60,200 bases of DNA from an uncultured Bacilli bacterium (GCA_934101225.1 CAKOQK010000005.1:1-60200); one strand, 5' to 3'. Positions 16,980-25,547 are shown, numbered from the stretch's first letter. Numbers and translations are program-made. The notes: generated from the letters alone by a model not told the origin.

Positions 16980-18062
16980 ATGAAAAAGATAATTATATTT
17001 TTAATAATGTTGTTATTCCCATTATCCGTATTTGCTGATAATTTACAAGTATCAACACATATTATTGATACAGAAGTGGAAATAGCAGGAGCTATTAAGG
17101 TAAAAGAATTAATCCTAGTAAAAGGAAATGCTGAATACTTAAATCGAAAACTTAATTATTATAGTTTTGGAACAAGTAGTTGGGATGGAAAATCAAAAGT
17201 AGATTATGAAGGATCATCATTTTACAATGCCCATAGTATTAGCATCAATAAAGTATCTGCATTTAAATTAACTGACAAAATTGATATAAATAATTTAAAT
17301 AGAGACGAAACAAGCGCTTTAAAAGAATTTGATTTGAAAAATCCAACAAAAGAAGGATATTCTTATCATGACAACAAAGACGGTACTGGAGATTTAAAGA
17401 TTCTATATCCGATTAAAGAAGAAATTGCTTTCTATATCGAATATACCGTAAATAACGTTGTTGTAAAGCATAATGATATAAAAGAACTTAATTATACATT
17501 TAAAAATTTAAATTTAAACGCTGATAAAACAATTGTTAGAGTTATAACTCCATATCCAATAAATGAAAAAGATTTAGACTTATATAACATTTGGATTCAT
17601 GGTCCAAGAAAGAATAGTGTTTTTCAAGAATTAGAAAATAAGAACAAAGAAAAAGTCGGAATATATGGTGAATTTAATGAGGTAACTGAATTTAATATAA
17701 GAATGACATTACCACAAAATTATGTTGGAATAGATATAAATTTAAATAATTCTAAAGAAGATGCTTTAGAACAAATAAAATCTGTTGAAGATAGTCGCAA
17801 AACTAAGACAGATAATAATGAAACAATTTTAAATAATATAATTTATGTATTTTACGCACTTGCAGTAATTCTTTTAGTAGGTACAATTTTAATTGCTGCA
17901 ATGAATTTCTTTGATAAAAAAATATTTATCCTTTTGATCATATTTGCGGGCATACTATGTGGTTTTAATTATTTATTCTATAATTTTAAATATCCATATG
18001 TATATTTAACAATTCTATTTCCATTTATTGGGCTATTAATTAATAAAATTAAAAATAAGTAG
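16980..18062 (+). CDS. Exported membrane-anchored protein, DUF2207-like
   Basis: A 360-residue protein with a signal peptide (MKKIIIFLIMLLFPLSVFA, cleavage probably after FADN), an extracytoplasmic beta-rich domain (about 25-260) and two or three C-terminal membrane helices (about 285-357). This architecture resembles DUF2207 proteins (exported domain with membrane tail), although the C-terminal Gly/Ser-rich tail of that family is missing. Start chosen at ATG 16980 because AAGGTGG lies 5 bases upstream; the earlier GTG 16971 is part of that site. Followed by a strong terminator. Function unknown. Confidence 0.75.
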   Translation: MKKIIIFLIMLLFPLSVFADNLQVSTHIIDTEVEIAGAIKVKELILVKGNAEYLNRKLNYYSFGTSSWDGKSKVDYEGSSFYNAHSISINKVSAFKLTDKIDINNLNRDETSALKEFDLKNPTKEGYSYHDNKDGTGDLKILYPIKEEIAFYIEYTVNNVVVKHNDIKELNYTFKNLNLNADKTIVRVITPYPINEKDLDLYNIWIHGPRKNSVFQELENKNKEKVGIYGEFNEVTEFNIRMTLPQNYVGIDINLNNSKEDALEQIKSVEDSRKTKTDNNETILNNIIYVFYALAVILLVGTILIAAMNFFDKKIFILLIIFAGILCGFNYLFYNFKYPYVYLTILFPFIGLLINKIKNK

Positions 18063-18065
18063 TCT

Positions 18066-18098
18066 AAACTGTTAGAAAAAATCTAGCAGTTTTTTTAT
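18066..18098 (+). terminator. Rho-independent terminator
   Basis: 11-bp stem (18066-18076 with 18082-18092, one G-U pair), 5-nt A loop, T-rich tail. Confidence 0.85.
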
Positions 18099-18175
18099 TT
18101 AAAGAACAAACTCTACATAAAATAGAGCAACATTTAAAATAACCTATGATAAAATGTAAATGTAAGGGAGGCCAT

Positions 18176-18901
18176 ATGGAAAGTTTAGGAGAAAAAATAA
18201 AAAATATTAGAATATCAAATAATTTAAAACAAAGTGAACTTGCTGATATTTTGCATATATCTGAAAAAACAATATCTAGTTGGGAAAACGATCGTACAAC
18301 ACCAGATTTGAATATGATTTATAAAATATCAAATTACTTTAAGAAAAGTTTCTATTATCTAATTAGTGATGATTATAATGATTTAAATAATAATGAAATA
18401 GAAATAAAACTAAAAGTAGATAAAAGCGAATATAAAAGACTATTAAATTTAGTAAAAAACACTGCAAAATACAAAAATACTGCCAAACAAGTAGACACAT
18501 ATTTTAGTTTAGAAGATAAGAATAGTTGGTTAAGAACTAGAAACGAAAACGGAAAATGTATTTTTAATTTAAAAAAGAAAATAAATAATTCTTATTATGA
18601 AAAATATGATGTTTTAATTGATAACTTAAATAATCTAAATAAAATATTACAGGAATTAAATGTTAATAAAATAGGAACTATTATTAAAGAAAGAACAGTA
18701 TATGTATATGAAAATAAGTATGAATTTTCTTTTGATAATGTTGAAAGCATTGGTTTATTTATAGAAATAGAAGTGATTAATCAAATTGGCAATTATGAAG
18801 AAGATTCATATAATTTATTAAATTTGATGAAAGAATTAAAAATTGATTTAAATATGATTGAAAGAAGAAAATATATTGATTATTTAATAAAGGAAAAATA
18901 A
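18176..18901 (+). CDS. XRE-type HTH fused to CYTH (CyaB-like) domain
   Basis: A 241-residue two-domain protein. Residues 5-62 are a Cro/C1-type helix-turn-helix (KQSELADIL, SEKTISSWENDRTTPDL). Residues 73-240 match the CYTH tunnel fold of class IV adenylate cyclase/triphosphatases: the E74-I-E76-I-K78 metal/phosphate motif, R120 and R122 (WLRTR), K133-K135, R173 and the paired acidic EIE (197-199). CYTH enzymes bind triphosphorylated ligands, so this could be a repressor sensing a nucleotide or polyphosphate. ATG 18176 has GGGAGG 5 bases upstream; an extended -10 (TGATAAAAT, 18147-18155) precedes. Overlaps the next gene by one base. Confidence 0.85.
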   Translation: MESLGEKIKNIRISNNLKQSELADILHISEKTISSWENDRTTPDLNMIYKISNYFKKSFYYLISDDYNDLNNNEIEIKLKVDKSEYKRLLNLVKNTAKYKNTAKQVDTYFSLEDKNSWLRTRNENGKCIFNLKKKINNSYYEKYDVLIDNLNNLNKILQELNVNKIGTIIKERTVYVYENKYEFSFDNVESIGLFIEIEVINQIGNYEEDSYNLLNLMKELKIDLNMIERRKYIDYLIKEK

Positions 18902-19536
18902 TGAAAAGAGAAGAATTAATAAAATTAAAGAAAATGTTTAATCAAGAATTAGAAAGAAGAACAAGAATCAATCAATTATTACAAGAAGATAATGTTTTAG
19001 AATATTTAAAACTTAATGGAATATTTCCTGATAGATTACAAATCGAAGATAAGTGGTCCATAATAAAGGAATTATTAAAAAATATTGAAATTACTGAAAC
19101 CAACGGAATATTAGTCCATACAAGCAATTATATGTTAGAATGTAAAATGTGTTATGAAGAAACTGATTATTATCGCATTACAGTCCCATTTAATGATAAT
19201 AAAACTGAATATCAAACGTTTAGAAATATAGAAACAGGAAAAATTTATACAAGTTGTCCTGATGATTATATTAAAAGTGAATTTGATAGTAATGACTATA
19301 AATATCGATTTCCTAATAAACCAAATATGACTTTAAATGAATTTTGTCTCGAATTACATAATCGCTTATTAACAAGTGAATTAAGGCAAAAATACACTAT
19401 ATTAAATCCTTATAATAGTAGCAAAAATCAAAACGGTTATGAAGAAGTAAGAAAAGATTTCTTTGAAACAGCTATAACAAAAGGACAACCTAGTGCTAAG
19501 AAGTTAATACTATCTAAATACCCGTTAATGAAATAA
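18901..19536 (+). CDS. Hypothetical protein with CxxC, operon with XRE-CYTH
   Basis: A 211-residue soluble protein of unknown family, coupled to the XRE-CYTH gene (TAATG overlap). It has a helical N-terminus (1-65), a CKMC pair (81-84) with another cysteine at about 120 (TSCPDD) that may bind zinc, and a charged C-terminus. Overall layout is similar to the next protein (helical start, CxxC centre), and the two may be distant relatives or partners. Confidence 0.65.
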   Translation: MKREELIKLKKMFNQELERRTRINQLLQEDNVLEYLKLNGIFPDRLQIEDKWSIIKELLKNIEITETNGILVHTSNYMLECKMCYEETDYYRITVPFNDNKTEYQTFRNIETGKIYTSCPDDYIKSEFDSNDYKYRFPNKPNMTLNEFCLELHNRLLTSELRQKYTILNPYNSSKNQNGYEEVRKDFFETAITKGQPSAKKLILSKYPLMK

Positions 19537-19546
19537 AGGAGGCTTT

Positions 19547-20170
19547 ATGAACGAAATTGATTTAAAACAACTACCAATAAATGATGATTTTAGTCAGTGT
19601 ATGAGAAAATTAAGAAAAACTTCATATGAATTAGAGTTACAAAGAAAAGAAGAAATAAGAAAATGTAATCACTTATTTGTCAAACTTAAAGAATGCGAAG
19701 AATATTATGGAATGGATTCAACAGATTATTATAGGACAGCTCATGAGGTAGAATGTGTTCATTGTGGCTTAACCAATAAGTTTGTTATAATTGAAGAATT
19801 AGTAGAAGATTCACATTTTAATTTTTATTTATTAGGGCACAATAGACGAACTATTGAAACTCAAATGTTTGAAGAAGTATTTAAAAACAGTTACGTTAGA
19901 GGAGGAAAAAGTTTTAAAAATTCAGATATAATTTTAATAAGTGGTGAATGTTTAAGAACATGCCATCCAAATCTATTGTATTTATTAGCAATTCAAATTA
20001 ATCCCAATGGATCATATCAAGAAATATTTGATATTATGAAAAAATTAAATTTGCTCGAAACATCTCAAGAACGAATTAGATTGCAGACTGTTGAACAAGC
20101 AAATGAATTAATTGAAAGATATTATAAAACATTAAATCAACAAAATAATATAAAAATACTTATAAAATAA
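19547..20170 (+). CDS. Hypothetical zinc-ribbon-like protein
   Basis: A 207-residue soluble protein of unknown family. C40-x-H42 and C70-x-x-C73 (VECVHCGL) look like a zinc-ribbon knuckle pair. The C-terminal half has the segment RTCHPNLLYLLAIQ and a helical end. AAAGGAGG is 6 bases upstream, and the gene follows its neighbour by 10 bases, so XRE-CYTH and these two form a three-gene operon. Confidence 0.65.
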   Translation: MNEIDLKQLPINDDFSQCMRKLRKTSYELELQRKEEIRKCNHLFVKLKECEEYYGMDSTDYYRTAHEVECVHCGLTNKFVIIEELVEDSHFNFYLLGHNRRTIETQMFEEVFKNSYVRGGKSFKNSDIILISGECLRTCHPNLLYLLAIQINPNGSYQEIFDIMKKLNLLETSQERIRLQTVEQANELIERYYKTLNQQNNIKILIK

Positions 20171-20219
20171 AATGCCATTGTAATGATTATTAAAGGAGAA
20201 AAAATAATGAAACAAAGAA

Positions 20220-21008
20220 GTGATAAAATTGATTAATGAAAATATAAAACAATATATAGATAAATTTATTAAACAAGAACATATTGATAATTATATTGGA
20301 ATAATTGTTTATGGTAGCTATGTAAGAAACATGAATAATAATTTATCTGATTTAGATTTGATGATTATTAAAGATAATTATGATACACAAGACTGTGGAA
20401 GTTGCATAATAGATGGAATAAGAATAGAATATTTTGTTGAAAGTTTAAAAACAATATATCAAAAAATTAAAGAAGAAATCCAAAATAATGATCCGTCCCA
20501 TTTAACTAAATTTGCAACATGTTTAATTTATTATGATAAAGAAGGAAAAGTTAAAGAATTAATTGATTTTGCAAAAGAAGCCTATGATACAAAAATAGAA
20601 CATACTTTATCTGATAATGATAGATTTGCTATTTTTGGTATTAATAACAGGATTGAAGATTTAGAATCCTTAATAAATAATAATAGTTTTTATGCAGTAT
20701 ATTTCATCGTTTTAGAAAAAATTAGAAACTTATATGCTAAAATAAATGGAATAATTGACTTACCTGTTATGAAGATAGAAAGAATATATAATGATAAGGA
20801 ATATGCAAAAAATTATATCAATTCAAATATCCATAATATTCCTGATAGTGAATTTATCATTTTATATAACAAATGTTTAAATATTAAAAATAAGGTTGAA
20901 ATGCTATCAGATTTAAAAATTCTATATAATTATTCATTTAAAAATATTAATTTTTCTCCTAATAATTTTATCTTAAGATTTAAGCAAAATGCACCATTTA
21001 AAGTATGA
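20220..21008 (+). CDS. Nucleotidyltransferase-fold protein
   Basis: A 262-residue protein with the polymerase-beta-type nucleotidyltransferase signature: YGSYVR (31-36) and SDLDL (43-47, D44 and D46 as metal ligands), a third strand with an acidic residue (IRIEYF), and a helical C-terminal domain. This layout is common in aminoglycoside-type adenylyltransferases and MNT-like proteins; substrate unknown. The start is doubtful: the good site AAAGGAG points to ATG 20207, whose frame ends after nine codons (MKQRSDKID), while the main frame opens at GTG 20220 without a suitable site. A one-base frameshift near the start or a leader peptide would explain this. Confidence 0.75.
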   Translation: MIKLINENIKQYIDKFIKQEHIDNYIGIIVYGSYVRNMNNNLSDLDLMIIKDNYDTQDCGSCIIDGIRIEYFVESLKTIYQKIKEEIQNNDPSHLTKFATCLIYYDKEGKVKELIDFAKEAYDTKIEHTLSDNDRFAIFGINNRIEDLESLINNNSFYAVYFIVLEKIRNLYAKINGIIDLPVMKIERIYNDKEYAKNYINSNIHNIPDSEFIILYNKCLNIKNKVEMLSDLKILYNYSFKNINFSPNNFILRFKQNAPFKV

Positions 21009-21053
21009 AATGATAATTCAAGTAAATTATATTATAAAATATAGAAAGTATCT

Positions 21054-21081
21054 TGAAAATTAATAGAAATTTTGATAATAT
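21054..21081 (+). promoter_or_regulatory. Promoter of sRNA copy 1
   Basis: TTGAAA about 16-17 bp upstream of TAATAT (21076-21081). The corresponding boxes are also present at copy 2. Confidence 0.65.
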
Positions 21082-21087
21082 GAATAT

Positions 21088-21202
21088 GTAAGTAAGACTT
21101 ACATAAAATAAAAAAGGAACACTTAATTTCGGAAATGTTAAGTGATTACCTTAAAATTTTTAAGTTCACCAAAACCTCCTGTGTTTATGGTGTTTTTATT
21201 TT
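21088..21202 (+). ncRNA. Structured small RNA, copy 1 (antitoxin-like)
   Basis: About 115 nt between a promoter and a terminator. Hairpin 1 is TATGTAAG/CTTACATA (21085-21105); hairpin 2 is CACTTAA (21120-21126) / TTAAGTG (21138-21144). The terminator CACCAAAAC (21167-21175) / GTTTATGGTG (21183-21192) has one bulge and a T-rich tail. A second copy at 30826 keeps all three elements with compensating changes in hairpin 2. Hairpin 2 read on the minus strand also has a T tail and could end the opposing transcript. No open frame of note. It faces a minus-strand peptide gene as in type I toxin-antitoxin loci. Confidence 0.65.
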
Positions 21203-21246
21203 AAAACTATCATTTTAATATAGACGATAGAATAAAATAATAATAA

Positions 21247-21303
21247 TTATAAATAAATTAATAAAAATAAAATGTAATGTAATATTCTCTTACTCATTGT
21301 CAT
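21247..21303 (-). pseudogene. Truncated hydrophobic peptide, toxin-like, copy 1
   Basis: Minus-strand frame of 18 codons, hydrophobic (RILHYILFLLIYL), with GAGGTG upstream in the same arrangement as copy 2 (GAGGTGATG-n3-RTG). Relative to copy 2 it carries a net 5-base insertion near codon 5-9, which shifts the frame so that the longer conserved segment (INLFII, ILFY) is read only out of frame. Probably an inactivated toxin-like peptide, or a shorter working one. Confidence 0.45.
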
Positions 21304-21318
21304 CACCTCGGAATATGT

Positions 21319-21372
21319 ATGTTTTGGAGTAATATGTTTAAAAAAATAAAGAATTTAATTCTAAAGAGATAA
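21319..21372 (+). pseudogene. Relic of an MFWS-family gene (first 17 codons)
   Basis: ATG TTT TGG AGT AAT begins a 17-codon frame, MFWSNMFKKIKNLILKR, matching the start of the large MFWS proteins and then stopping at TAA. It sits directly after sRNA copy 1, as MFWS copy 3 sits after sRNA copy 2, so a whole module once stood here. The rest of this 450-base gap holds nothing else I can identify. Confidence 0.6.
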
Positions 21373-21461
21373 CTGGAGAACCCAAAACATTAATTAAAAA
21401 ATAATTCTTGTTAATAAAATCAATGTATATTATAATATTCATAGAAAGTAAAGGGATATAA

Positions 21462-22445
21462 ATGAATGTTATTGTGATAGGAAAGCCAAGAATAGATGTT
21501 ACTGAAATAGTGGATAATTTCCCATTAGAAGGAAAAGATAAAAAAATCACCAAAAGAATTATTTCTAACGGAGGAATAAGCGTATATGTTGCTTGTATGC
21601 TTGCCAAGTGGGGAATAAATGTCTACTATTCAGGTGTTGTTGGCGGTGAAGAAGAAGGAATTAAATTAAAATCTAAACTAGAAGAATATCATATTGATAC
21701 TAAATTTGTTGAAGTAAATTATGAAACTAAAACTAATAAAAATTACAGTGTTCTTAATGAATCTAACGCAACAAGAACTAATATCATATTTGACAATGAA
21801 CAATTTCTAACAAAACATAAATTTGATTTTGATCCAGATTATATAATTGTTGATGGAACAGATATGGCGGGTGCAATTGGATCCTCAAACAACTATCCAA
21901 ACGCTAAAATGATTATGCTTGCAAATGTAGTATCTAAAGAATATTATAATTTATCAAAAAGATGTACCTATGTTGTTGCTAGTGAAACTTTTGCTAGTGC
22001 TTTAACTAAAATAGATATAAACTACAATAAATCTAAAACTTTAGTAGATGTAATGCAAAAAATTCAAGACTTAGAAAATGCTAAATATACTTTAAACCTA
22101 CTTAATCATGGAACACTTTATGTTAAAGATCGTCAAGTAAAATATATTCCTAAAATTGAAGTAAAACCAGTTGATAATTTAATGATGGAAGCAGCATTCT
22201 TAGGTGCGTTCTGTTACGGAATAATTAGCGATTTAGATATGGATGTTATTGGCAAAATATGCAATATGGCTTGTTATAAAGCGTCCGAAAAACTAGGAAT
22301 AACTGATAACATTTTAGATAAACAAGAAATATTTGATGCTTGTTCAATTAAAGTAGATACAAAACCTGAATCAACGGAAACAATAGAAAGTAAACAAGCC
22401 ATAGAATCTAATAATAATGCAAATACAGAGGCTTCCAATGTATAA
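21462..22445 (+). CDS. PfkB-fold sugar-kinase-like protein, probably inactive
   Basis: The 327-residue protein has the PfkB/ribokinase fold: an N-terminal strand VIVIGKPRID, the GG motif region NGGISVYVACMLAKWG (36-51) and SGVVGGEEEG (58-67). The C-terminal signature that should read DTTGAGD is DNLMMEA (238-244), so the anion-hole glycines and catalytic aspartate are lost. ATP phosphotransfer is therefore unlikely. The last 40 residues are a Glu/Ser/Asn-rich tail. Its stop overlaps the Smr gene by 8 bases. A binding or regulatory role is inferred. Confidence 0.8.
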   Translation: MNVIVIGKPRIDVTEIVDNFPLEGKDKKITKRIISNGGISVYVACMLAKWGINVYYSGVVGGEEEGIKLKSKLEEYHIDTKFVEVNYETKTNKNYSVLNESNATRTNIIFDNEQFLTKHKFDFDPDYIIVDGTDMAGAIGSSNNYPNAKMIMLANVVSKEYYNLSKRCTYVVASETFASALTKIDINYNKSKTLVDVMQKIQDLENAKYTLNLLNHGTLYVKDRQVKYIPKIEVKPVDNLMMEAAFLGAFCYGIISDLDMDVIGKICNMACYKASEKLGITDNILDKQEIFDACSIKVDTKPESTETIESKQAIESNNNANTEASNV

Positions 22446-22698
22446 AGGTAGCCCCTTTTTAAATATCTTACCAAGTCTTGACTTGCACGGATACACTAGA
22501 GAAATGATATACGTTCCTGTCGATGAATTTATAAACGATAACCTAAAATTAAATCATAAAAAAATATTAATTGTGCATGGTAAAGGAGAAGGTATATTAA
22601 AACAAGAATTACATCTAAGATTTAAAAATGATAAAAGAATCTTAAAAATGTATATTTCCAGTGAAAATGAAGGTTGTACTATCATTGAATTAAAGTAA
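22438..22698 (+). CDS. Stand-alone Smr domain protein
   Basis: An 86-residue Smr domain, the small endonuclease-like fold found at the C-terminus of MutS2 and as separate proteins. LDLHGYTREM near the start and VHGKGEGILK carry the two conserved motifs. ATG 22438 follows ACAGAGG by 6 bases and overlaps the PfkB-like stop (ATGTATAA), so translation is coupled; an in-frame ATG at 22417 lacks a site. Nucleic-acid cleavage is known for some members; the target here is unknown. Confidence 0.85.
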   Translation: MYKGSPFLNILPSLDLHGYTREMIYVPVDEFINDNLKLNHKKILIVHGKGEGILKQELHLRFKNDKRILKMYISSENEGCTIIELK

Positions 22699-22777
22699 TA
22701 AATATGTTAATATATATAGCCAAGCAAAGAAATAAAAATAAATTAATAACAAATAATATAAAAAGGATGTGATATAA

Positions 22778-24034
22778 ATGTTTGTAGATGAAGTAACAGT
22801 TAAATTAATAGCCGGCAAAGGTGGCGATGGTTGTACCTCATTTAGAAGAGAAAAATTTGTTGAAATGGGTGGACCAAATGGTGGTAACGGAGGAAAAGGA
22901 GCCGATATCATTTTTACTACTGATAAATCATTAAAAACCTTAATTGACTTAAAGGTTCAAAAAACAGTAAAAGCCGATAAAGGAGTTAATGGTAAAGGTC
23001 GCGATCAAAATGGCGCTAATGCTGAAGATGTCATTATTAAAGTACCAGAAGGAACAGTTGTAACCAATCTTGAAACAAATGAAGTAATATGTGATCTAAT
23101 TTCTGGAACAAAAATAATTGCTCACGGTGGTCGTGGGGGAAGAGGAAATCGTTCTTTAGCAACTCATGATAATCCAGCCCCTCGTATGAGTGAGTTAGGT
23201 GCTCCCGGTGAAGAACTTCTTGTTAAATGTGAGCTTAAGGTTTTAGCTGATGTTGGCTTAGTTGGTTTTCCTTCCGCAGGAAAAAGCACTCTTTTAAGTG
23301 TTATAACAAATGCCTCCCCTAAAATTGCTGCTTACCATTTTACAACTTTATCTCCTAATTTAGGAGTTGTAAAAACTTATGGTAAAGAATTTATAATTGC
23401 TGATTTACCAGGATTAATTGAAGGAGCATCAGAAGGAGTAGGACTAGGCTTTAAATTTTTAAAACATGCTATGCGTACTAAAGTAATTGCTCATATCATT
23501 GATATGTCAGGAGAAAACTCATTTAGTCCTTTAGAAAGTTATGAAATAATTTACAATGAACTCGCTAAGTACGATGAATCATTAATTAAGAAGCCAAGTG
23601 TTGTAATCGCTAGCAAAATGGACTTACCAGAATCTAAAGAAAACCTAGCTAAATTTAAAGAAAAATACCCTAACCTAGAAGTATATCCAATCAGTTCAGT
23701 TTATAATGAAGGATTAGATGCTTTAATTAAAAGATTGGGTGAAATAGTTGAAGAAAGTGATAATCAAGCACCAACTATTACAACAACTGAAAAAATATAT
23801 AAATATGAAGAAGAAGTCCCATTTGAAATTCATAGAGAAAATAATATTTGGGTATTAACTGGACCTAAAATCGAAGAATTATTTAAAATGACTAGATTCA
23901 CTGAAGATGAATCCGTTATGCATTTTGCCTATAAACTTAAAAAAATGGGTGTTGATGAAAAACTTGAAGAATTAGGTGCTAAACGTGGCGATGAAGTTAA
24001 AATAATGGATTATATCTTTAATTTTAAAGAATAA
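22778..24034 (+). CDS. obg: Obg GTPase
   Basis: Essential ribosome-assembly GTPase. The 418-residue protein has the glycine-rich Obg fold (1-158), the G domain with GFPSAGKST (163-171), the DLPGLIEGA switch II, and a C-terminal OCT domain (about 345-418, PFEIHRE to VKIMDYIF) typical of Bacillota and not present in all phyla. AAAGGATG precedes the ATG by 10 bases. Flanked by the Smr gene and a small exported protein. Confidence 0.96.
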   Translation: MFVDEVTVKLIAGKGGDGCTSFRREKFVEMGGPNGGNGGKGADIIFTTDKSLKTLIDLKVQKTVKADKGVNGKGRDQNGANAEDVIIKVPEGTVVTNLETNEVICDLISGTKIIAHGGRGGRGNRSLATHDNPAPRMSELGAPGEELLVKCELKVLADVGLVGFPSAGKSTLLSVITNASPKIAAYHFTTLSPNLGVVKTYGKEFIIADLPGLIEGASEGVGLGFKFLKHAMRTKVIAHIIDMSGENSFSPLESYEIIYNELAKYDESLIKKPSVVIASKMDLPESKENLAKFKEKYPNLEVYPISSVYNEGLDALIKRLGEIVEESDNQAPTITTTEKIYKYEEEVPFEIHRENNIWVLTGPKIEELFKMTRFTEDESVMHFAYKLKKMGVDEKLEELGAKRGDEVKIMDYIFNFKE

Positions 24035-24067
24035 TATAGTACTATTAATTTAGGAGGTTAAATAATA

Positions 24068-24385
24068 ATGAAAAAAACAAGTATATTAACATTAGTGGTT
24101 TCTGTCATTTTAACATTGTTATTCATCTACTCATTATTCTTTGTAAAAACAACATTTACAGTCACATTTGCAAACAATAACGAAACAGTTGAAACAATAA
24201 AAGTTGTTAAAGGAGAAACAATCAAATTACCTGAAAATCCAACAGAAGAAGGCAAAAAGTTTATTGGATGGTACACTAATGGTAAAGAAGTAACAAACGA
24301 AACAGTTGTTGAAAGTAATATGAAAGTAGAAGCAAAATTTGAAGAAATTACTACAACTACTAAAAAAGCTTCTAAGAAAAAATAA
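24068..24385 (+). CDS. Membrane-anchored protein with one InlB B-repeat
   Basis: A 105-residue protein: N-terminal membrane anchor (residues 6-26), then one Listeria-Bacteroides-type (InlB B) repeat of about 65 residues with the typical TFAN...V..G..I.LPENPT..GKKFIGWYTNGKEV pattern, and a Thr/Lys tail (TTTTKKASKKK). Such repeats occur on secreted or surface proteins; a single repeat held by an uncleaved anchor is unusually small. AGGAGG is 9 bases upstream. Function unknown. Confidence 0.8.
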   Translation: MKKTSILTLVVSVILTLLFIYSLFFVKTTFTVTFANNNETVETIKVVKGETIKLPENPTEEGKKFIGWYTNGKEVTNETVVESNMKVEAKFEEITTTTKKASKKK

Positions 24386-24461
24386 GAAAATATCTTAAAG
24401 ACTGACATTATTCGACAAAATAATAAATAAAAAATTGATATATTAAGTTCGGTGATAACAA

Positions 24462-24881
24462 ATGCGAACTTTTTATATTTTTAAAATTAATAATGATTAC
24501 TATAAATTAACTAAAAACATGCCATATAATCTATACAAAGCATTACTTAATATTAAACTAGGTACAAAAGAGAATATTACTTATTTAAAAAACGAATATA
24601 ATAGTTTAGTTGATAAATATAATAAAAGAGAATTAAATAAATATATTTATGGTAAAATGAGCAAGTTAGATGGCTACAATCTTTTTAACAGTGTTCATAC
24701 ATTTAATAGTTATTATACTGATGAAGCAAGTAAACTAATTGTTAATAATAGTTATATGATCTTAAAAACTAATACCATAACCCCATATTTTTTAGACTAT
24801 TTAGAAGATATACCTAACTTATTTTTAATTGATTTTGAAAAAGGAGATTATTTTTATCTATCTAATTTAGTTAATATATAG
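24462..24881 (+). CDS. SirA-like protein (sporulation inhibitor of replication family), tentative
   Basis: A 139-residue protein starting MRTFYIFKINNDYY and ending LFLIDFEKGDYFYLSNL, layout and ends that fit the SirA family, which in Bacillus subtilis binds DnaA during sporulation (148 residues there). The next gene is yneF, and in B. subtilis sirA (yneE) also lies next to yneF; this synteny is the main support. Similarity in the middle is weak by eye. No sporulation genes are seen in the window, so its role here may differ. Confidence 0.55.
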   Translation: MRTFYIFKINNDYYKLTKNMPYNLYKALLNIKLGTKENITYLKNEYNSLVDKYNKRELNKYIYGKMSKLDGYNLFNSVHTFNSYYTDEASKLIVNNSYMILKTNTITPYFLDYLEDIPNLFLIDFEKGDYFYLSNLVNI

Positions 24882-24912
24882 TATAATTAAAAAAGTAAGG
24901 AGTGATTTACAA

Positions 24913-25122
24913 ATGTTACATGATATTTTACTTGTAGTTGTAGGACTTTTAATTGGTGCTGTAATTGGTTTCTTTTTAGCAAGATATTTTATGCAAAAAT
25001 ATTTAAAGAAAAATCCCCCAATTAATGAAAAAATGATTGAAACTATGATGAGTAGTATGGGAAGAAAACCTAGTCAAAAACAAGTTAAAGAAGTTATGCG
25101 TCAAATGAATCAAATGATGTAA
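24913..25122 (+). CDS. yneF: YneF family (UPF0154) membrane protein
   Basis: A 69-residue single-pass protein: membrane helix at 4-25 (LLVVVGLLIGAVIGFFLARY), then the conserved KNPPINEKMI and MGRKPSQKQV segments typical of UPF0154. Length is standard. The GGAGTG site lies 10 bases upstream. Its stop overlaps the start of the YceD gene (TAATG). Function in Bacillota is not established. Confidence 0.9.
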   Translation: MLHDILLVVVGLLIGAVIGFFLARYFMQKYLKKNPPINEKMIETMMSSMGRKPSQKQVKEVMRQMNQMM

Positions 25123-25526
25123 TGAAACTAGATTTAAGAAAATTATATGCATTTAAAAAATTAGAAATAGATACTGATTTAGATTTATCTAAAGTAGATT
25201 ATCAAAAATTAAATATTAGAAAAATAAATAGAATGCATGTTAAAGGTTTAGTTAAAGTAAATTATGAAGATAATATTGAATTAGACTTAGACATTGATGG
25301 AGAAATAGTAATGCCTTGTGCAATAACTTTAGAAGATGTTCTAGTTCCAATTAATACCCATATAGAAGAAGAAATTCTAGAAAATACCTTAAAAGATGAT
25401 TTTTATCTTGATTTATTCGACATTTTGTGGGAGAATGTTATCTTGGAAGTCCCCATTAGAGTTACTAAAGAGGGAGCAAAATTAGAAAGCCAAAAAGGAA
25501 ATGGCTGGGAAATTGTAAGTGAATAA
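25122..25526 (+). CDS. YceD/DUF177 family protein
   Basis: A 134-residue member of the DUF177 family that nearly always precedes rpmF, as here (21 bases apart). The family is linked to 23S rRNA or ribosome metabolism. The pattern of an N-terminal strand region, VKGLVKVNYE and the central CAITLED is present, but the usual C-terminal cysteine cluster is absent. Translation is coupled to yneF by a one-base overlap. Confidence 0.85.
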   Translation: MKLDLRKLYAFKKLEIDTDLDLSKVDYQKLNIRKINRMHVKGLVKVNYEDNIELDLDIDGEIVMPCAITLEDVLVPINTHIEEEILENTLKDDFYLDLFDILWENVILEVPIRVTKEGAKLESQKGNGWEIVSE

Positions 25527-25547
25527 TTAAAGAATAGGAGTGATACC

